DNA from: Pseudoalteromonas sp. N1230-9
GTDB lineage: Bacteria > Pseudomonadota > Gammaproteobacteria > Enterobacterales > Alteromonadaceae
Length of the DNA stretch: 64,000 nt
Assembly (NCBI RefSeq): GCF_032716425.1
Contig: NZ_CP090420.1
Span: 806,001-870,000 of the forward strand
Direction of reading: 5' to 3'
Part shown: positions 60,890 to 64,000 of the stretch, one piece after another
How positions within the stretch are numbered: position 1 is the stretch's first letter
Layout of the letters: each line of letters starts with the position of its first letter
The notes under the pieces: model-generated
The model's input: only the letters and a program-made list of their open reading frames with translations
Told to the model about the DNA's origin: nothing
The model's database searches: none
Position numbers and translations under genes: made by a program

Positions 60890-61516
60890 TTATCGCTGTT
60901 TCATAAATGCGACAGCCAGCCCTGAAGAAACAAACGTGACCCCAGCTCCAATATTTAGCCCTGAGACTAGCTTGGGCTTATCTTTCAACCATTTAAAGAG
61001 TTGCGATGAAAAAACACCCATTAGGCTAAAGCCAATTGCTGTTAATATCGCAAACCAAACCCCGTAACCAATCATTTGAATTGTTACTGAACCCAAGTTA
61101 GGGTTCACAAACTGGGGTACAAATGCCAGAACAAAGATCCCTGGTTTGGGGTTTAATGCAGCTGAGAGAAAGCCGGTAGAAAAGATAGTTGTTAGAGATT
61201 GTTTCTTAGCAGGCTCTAATGAAAAGAGGTTTTTCGTACGTAGCACTTTTACACCTAACCAAATTAGGTAAGCGGCACCAACTAGTTTTACGACATAAAA
61301 TGCGACTTCAGAGGTTTGAATTAACAGCGTCAGGCCAAAAGTAGCGGCAATAACATGAAATAAAATACCCGCACCAGAAGACACTCCCGACATAACCGCC
61401 GCCATTCGACCTTGACTTAATCCTCGTCCAATCGCGAGTAAATTATCTGGCCCAGGAGAGATAACGAGCAATAAGCAAGCAAGTGTATAAGTTACAAAAA
61501 CCTCGAGTGGGAACAT
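60890..61516 (-). CDS. LysE/RhtB-family amino-acid exporter
   Basis: A 208-residue protein with about six membrane segments. The N-terminal ISPGPDNLLAIGRGLSQGRMAAVMSGVSSGAG is the LysE/RhtB hallmark, followed by VKLVGAAYLIWLGVKVLR and LSAALNPKPGIFVLAFVPQFVNP. These exporters remove excess amino acids such as lysine, threonine, homoserine or homoserine lactones. The gene is alone between a serine hydrolase and a second amino-acid exporter, ThrE-like, on the same strand. The substrate cannot be defined further from sequence. An AAGGAGG-type ribosome site precedes the ATG. Confidence 0.92.
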   Translation of the reverse strand: MFPLEVFVTYTLACLLLVISPGPDNLLAIGRGLSQGRMAAVMSGVSSGAGILFHVIAATFGLTLLIQTSEVAFYVVKLVGAAYLIWLGVKVLRTKNLFSLEPAKKQSLTTIFSTGFLSAALNPKPGIFVLAFVPQFVNPNLGSVTIQMIGYGVWFAILTAIGFSLMGVFSSQLFKWLKDKPKLVSGLNIGAGVTFVSSGLAVAFMKQR

Positions 61517-61703
61517 GAAACCTCCTTGTTACATGGCAAATAAAGCAAATAACTATATGTTTAAAGACGATGTGTACTTTATTTATACTTTCATTGAATG
61601 CTGCTTTTGTAAACTAGTTATATGGACTAATGTAAAGAGGCACTCGATAGGGGAAAGGGTTTTTAATCTTTATTCGTATTGATATTGGTGAGTTATTTTT
61701 GGC

Positions 61704-61729
61704 AAAAAGCCCCAGGAAACCTAGGGCTT
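61704..61729 (-). terminator. Terminator of the ThrE-like gene
   Basis: On the minus strand AAGCCCTAGG-TTT-CCTGGGGCTT followed by TTTGCC, with one mismatch in the stem, 8 bp after the stop. Confidence 0.7.
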
Positions 61730-61736
61730 AATAGTG

Positions 61737-63017
61737 TTACAAGCTCTTTTTCGGTGGCAGTGCAACGTTTGCGAATATAAGGCCTGCCACGAGCGACATG
61801 AAGATCAAAAAGGTTTGTTGACCAATGTGATCAGCATATACAAAATCTTGACCCTCAATTAATGAGTTAAGACCAATATAAGTTTTACTGCCCGGAACCA
61901 ATACAATTAAGCCTTGCATAGCAACAATAGAAGCAGGCGCATTTGCTACACGGTTAAATAAATTACTAAACACACCCACAGCAAGTGCACCAACAAAAGT
62001 ACCTAATGTGTAATCTAGATACATTGCCGAGCCAATACTGGTTCCATAAGCAATAAAGCCAGAGGCAATAGACCAAACGGCATGTTTAATCTTGGTTCTA
62101 AAAATGACAATTAGGCTGCTACACAGCATAAAAATAGCCAGCCATGCTGTCCACTTGGGTAATGGCTCAGGTTGTATAAAGTCTGTTTGTCCAAAGAGGG
62201 CAAAGCCAATTCCAATCCCTATAAAAGCACCAAAATAAAGCTTAAATAACAGCATAAAGGAGTCCATCACCCTTGCTGTACCAGATACTAAGTGTCTTGC
62301 AGCAAGTTCAGCGAGCCCAAGGGCAAGGGCAAGCCCAGGTATAAACACAATAATGGCAGAAAGCACCACTAAGCGTATGTTTATTTCGGCATCAAGATAG
62401 ACACTAATTGCACAGGCTAAAATTGCTGAAACGATTGCGACTAATGGTTCGAGCATATGAGCGACACGTTTAGAACGTGTTGACCAAAGTACAAATAAAT
62501 AAACAACGAGCGTGAGTAATGCTGACCAAAATACGTCATTCCAGCTGGTGCCCATTAACATTGCAAATGCACCACCAGAGGTTGCAAACGCGACACCTGT
62601 GGTAAATTTGTTGTACGGATTAGGCATGGTGTAAATAATGTCGAGCTGTTTATCAACCTCTTGTAACGTTAACTCGCCATTGAGCATTTTGTTTACTAAG
62701 TCATCGGTATCAGCCAGCGAGCCTAAATCGTGATCGCCAGGATCTACACGTGCAACATGGGTGTATTCTTCTTCGTGGCCGTCTGTCCAGATCACAAAAG
62801 TAACGGATGTGGGCGACATAACAAAGGAAGACTTGAGCCCAAGGTATGTAGCAACTTCCATTAGGTGCGCTTCAAGTCGGTAAGCAGGTGTGCCATATTT
62901 ATGGAGCATTTTACCCAGCTTAACGATAAATTTTCGTTTTTCAGTAAACGTTGCGTTTTTCAAAGGTGTTTTGAACCAAAGGTTAAATTGTTCAGTTAAG
63001 GATAGACCAAATTTCAA
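61737..63017 (-). CDS. Threonine/serine exporter, ThrE family (fused two-domain form)
   Basis: A 426-residue protein. The N-terminal cytoplasmic part (about 1-135, YGTPAYRLEAHLMEVATYLGL, SPTSVTFVIW, DLVNKMLNGELTLQEVDKQL) and first membrane set form a DUF1212/ThrE domain; the second set (about 280-420) is ThrE_2. About ten membrane segments are predicted. In some bacteria these halves are separate proteins (YjjP and YjjB), while here they are fused as in Corynebacterium ThrE. The family exports threonine and serine, or succinate in E. coli YjjPB. A weak-stem terminator follows. The nearby LysE gene makes this a small amino-acid export region. Confidence 0.9.
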   Translation of the reverse strand: MKFGLSLTEQFNLWFKTPLKNATFTEKRKFIVKLGKMLHKYGTPAYRLEAHLMEVATYLGLKSSFVMSPTSVTFVIWTDGHEEEYTHVARVDPGDHDLGSLADTDDLVNKMLNGELTLQEVDKQLDIIYTMPNPYNKFTTGVAFATSGGAFAMLMGTSWNDVFWSALLTLVVYLFVLWSTRSKRVAHMLEPLVAIVSAILACAISVYLDAEINIRLVVLSAIIVFIPGLALALGLAELAARHLVSGTARVMDSFMLLFKLYFGAFIGIGIGFALFGQTDFIQPEPLPKWTAWLAIFMLCSSLIVIFRTKIKHAVWSIASGFIAYGTSIGSAMYLDYTLGTFVGALAVGVFSNLFNRVANAPASIVAMQGLIVLVPGSKTYIGLNSLIEGQDFVYADHIGQQTFLIFMSLVAGLIFANVALPPKKSL

Positions 63018-63112
63018 TAAGATATAGTCATTGCTAAAGACAATATCGGTTAAATTTTCCAGCGCGATTTTAGCGGCAAACGCCGCTATGTCTAGTAATA
63101 TTTAAGAGGAAT

Positions 63113-64000
63113 TTACTTATTTTTTGCCTCAATCCATTGCGCCATATATTGTGTTGAACGCATAGTGTGATGTTTCAGCATTTGCCCCGTGAAATTTGCT
63201 TGCCTATGGCTAATAAGAGATTCACTCACGGCCTTTATTTTAGCGATTAGTTGGGTTTGAAGCTTTGATTTATCATAATATTTTTGCAGTAACTGTTGCC
63301 CATGTTGTTGGGCTTGAGTAAATTGCGCTTCGCTTTTGTAAAGTGCAACCGCTGCGTCGGCAAACTGCTCGGTACTTTCGCATAGGGCACCCGGCCAAGG
63401 TTCATCTTTGTGCATACCTTCACTGCCAATTGGGGTGGTGACACTCGGTGTTTGCATAATCATCGCTTCAAGTAATTTACCTTTGATCCCAGCCCCAAAA
63501 CGTAGTGGCGATAAGCACACTTTAGCCTCTTCCATTACTTTATAGGCATCTTCAGCCCAGCCTTTAATTAAAAAGCCTGTTTTTGGATTATTAAGTGCCG
63601 TTGCTTTGGGTGGTGGATAAGAGCCGTAAATATGTAATTCGGCATCAGGCAATTGTTTTCGAATAAGCGGCCAAATCTGTTGTAAGTACAAAACAGCATC
63701 CCAATTTGGCGCATGACGAAAATTACCTATCGTCATAAAATGTTTGCGCTCACTGAATGATTTAGTGGCCAGGGGCAATGTTGTTAAATCAACTAAAAAG
63801 GGGAGGTGGTGAAGCAAGGCTGCATCGACGTTGAATACGTCATTCAGTAACTGGATTTCAAAGTGTGAAATGATCAAACTAATGTCAGAGCGCAAGATGG
63901 CGGCAATCTCACGTTTTGCAATATCGCTGTGTAAATCTGCTGTGGTAAATTCGCGCCCTGCTTTATGTGCTTCGTGGCGGGCGTTTCTTAAACATTGAAG
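63113..64000 (-). CDS. Glycosyltransferase family 4-type protein, 5' truncated at window edge
   Basis: The frame is open to base 64000 without a convincing start, so the gene continues beyond the window; 295 residues are visible. They include a GT4/GT1-type C-terminal domain: MTIGNFRHAPNWDAVLYLQQIWPLI, DAELHIYGSYPPP, FLIKGWAEDAYKVMEEAKVCLSPLRFGAGIKGKLLEAM and TPSVTTPIGSEGM, with the conserved acidic donor-binding region replaced by IKGKLLEAM as in GT4-type proteins. It probably builds a surface polysaccharide or glycolipid. Its stop lies 95 bp before the ThrE gene start. No neighbour shows the pathway. Confidence 0.85.
   Translation of the reverse strand, partial: LQCLRNARHEAHKAGREFTTADLHSDIAKREIAAILRSDISLIISHFEIQLLNDVFNVDAALLHHLPFLVDLTTLPLATKSFSERKHFMTIGNFRHAPNWDAVLYLQQIWPLIRKQLPDAELHIYGSYPPPKATALNNPKTGFLIKGWAEDAYKVMEEAKVCLSPLRFGAGIKGKLLEAMIMQTPSVTTPIGSEGMHKDEPWPGALCESTEQFADAAVALYKSEAQFTQAQQHGQQLLQKYYDKSKLQTQLIAKIKAVSESLISHRQANFTGQMLKHHTMRSTQYMAQWIEAKNK

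Noticed and set aside
63060..63092. Terminator of the glycosyltransferase gene
   Set aside because: TAGCGGC-AAAC-GCCGCTA is a perfect hairpin but has no T-run on the minus strand, so it was not called.

Overview
The window looks like chromosomal DNA of a marine gammaproteobacterium of the Alteromonadales, most likely Pseudoalteromonas or a close relative. The case rests on gene content and was not tested by a search: four TonB-dependent receptors, sugar loci built on a TonB receptor plus MFS permease, curli genes, a secreted PKD-domain subtilase, a sulfatase, an S9 peptidase and an E. coli-type TyrS. The DNA is AT-rich by eye. No rRNA, tRNA or CRISPR array was seen. The window opens inside a LacI-family gene and closes inside a glycosyltransferase gene.

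Layout. 1-3.5 kb: trehalose locus (LacI regulator, MFS permease, cytoplasmic trehalase) with a perfect 20-bp operator palindrome. 3.6-7.6 kb: curli locus, with a CsgD-like regulator convergent to curlin-csgE-csgF-csgG; the only curlin is 504 residues with about 20 repeats. 8.1-10.6 kb: secreted subtilase. 10.6-12.8 kb: periplasmic catalase katB and ankyrin protein ankB behind a promoter with a clear OxyR-type site. 12.9-15.4 kb: SetA-like sugar efflux pump, an IS3-like end remnant, and a soluble chemoreceptor whose zinc-binding C-terminus is cut off by one in-frame amber codon. 15.5-21.9 kb: sucrose regulon (TonB receptor, MFS permease, sucrose phosphorylase, LacI repressor) with three copies of one operator. 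22-25.3 kb: DUF1275 protein, AraC regulator and AldB/ExaC aldehyde dehydrogenase.

25.4-35.7 kb: eight tightly packed minus-strand genes running TonB receptor, TVP38-flavin oxidoreductase fusion, DUF547 protein, YnjB/YnjC/YnjD ABC importer, CDP-alcohol phosphatidyltransferase, sterol desaturase-type hydroxylase. It looks like a complete outer-to-inner membrane uptake route joined to redox and lipid enzymes, substrate unknown, and is the best candidate for an undescribed system. 35.8-38 kb: DoxX-like protein, four tandem units of about 79 bp that keep their hairpins through paired changes, and two small unknown genes. 38.1-44.2 kb: two outer-membrane barrels, a sulfatase and an octaheme cytochrome c with TPRs. 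44.3-55.5 kb: peptide-use cluster (S9 peptidase, two related TonB receptors, ToxR/CadC-like membrane regulator, Sel1-TonB protein). 56-58.5 kb: tyrS, a LuxR regulator and an IS256-family remnant. 58.5-64 kb: small unknown protein, serine hydrolase, LysE and ThrE amino-acid exporters, glycosyltransferase.

The common theme is TonB-dependent scavenging of sugars and peptides, each locus with its own local regulator, together with biofilm amyloid and peroxide defence.
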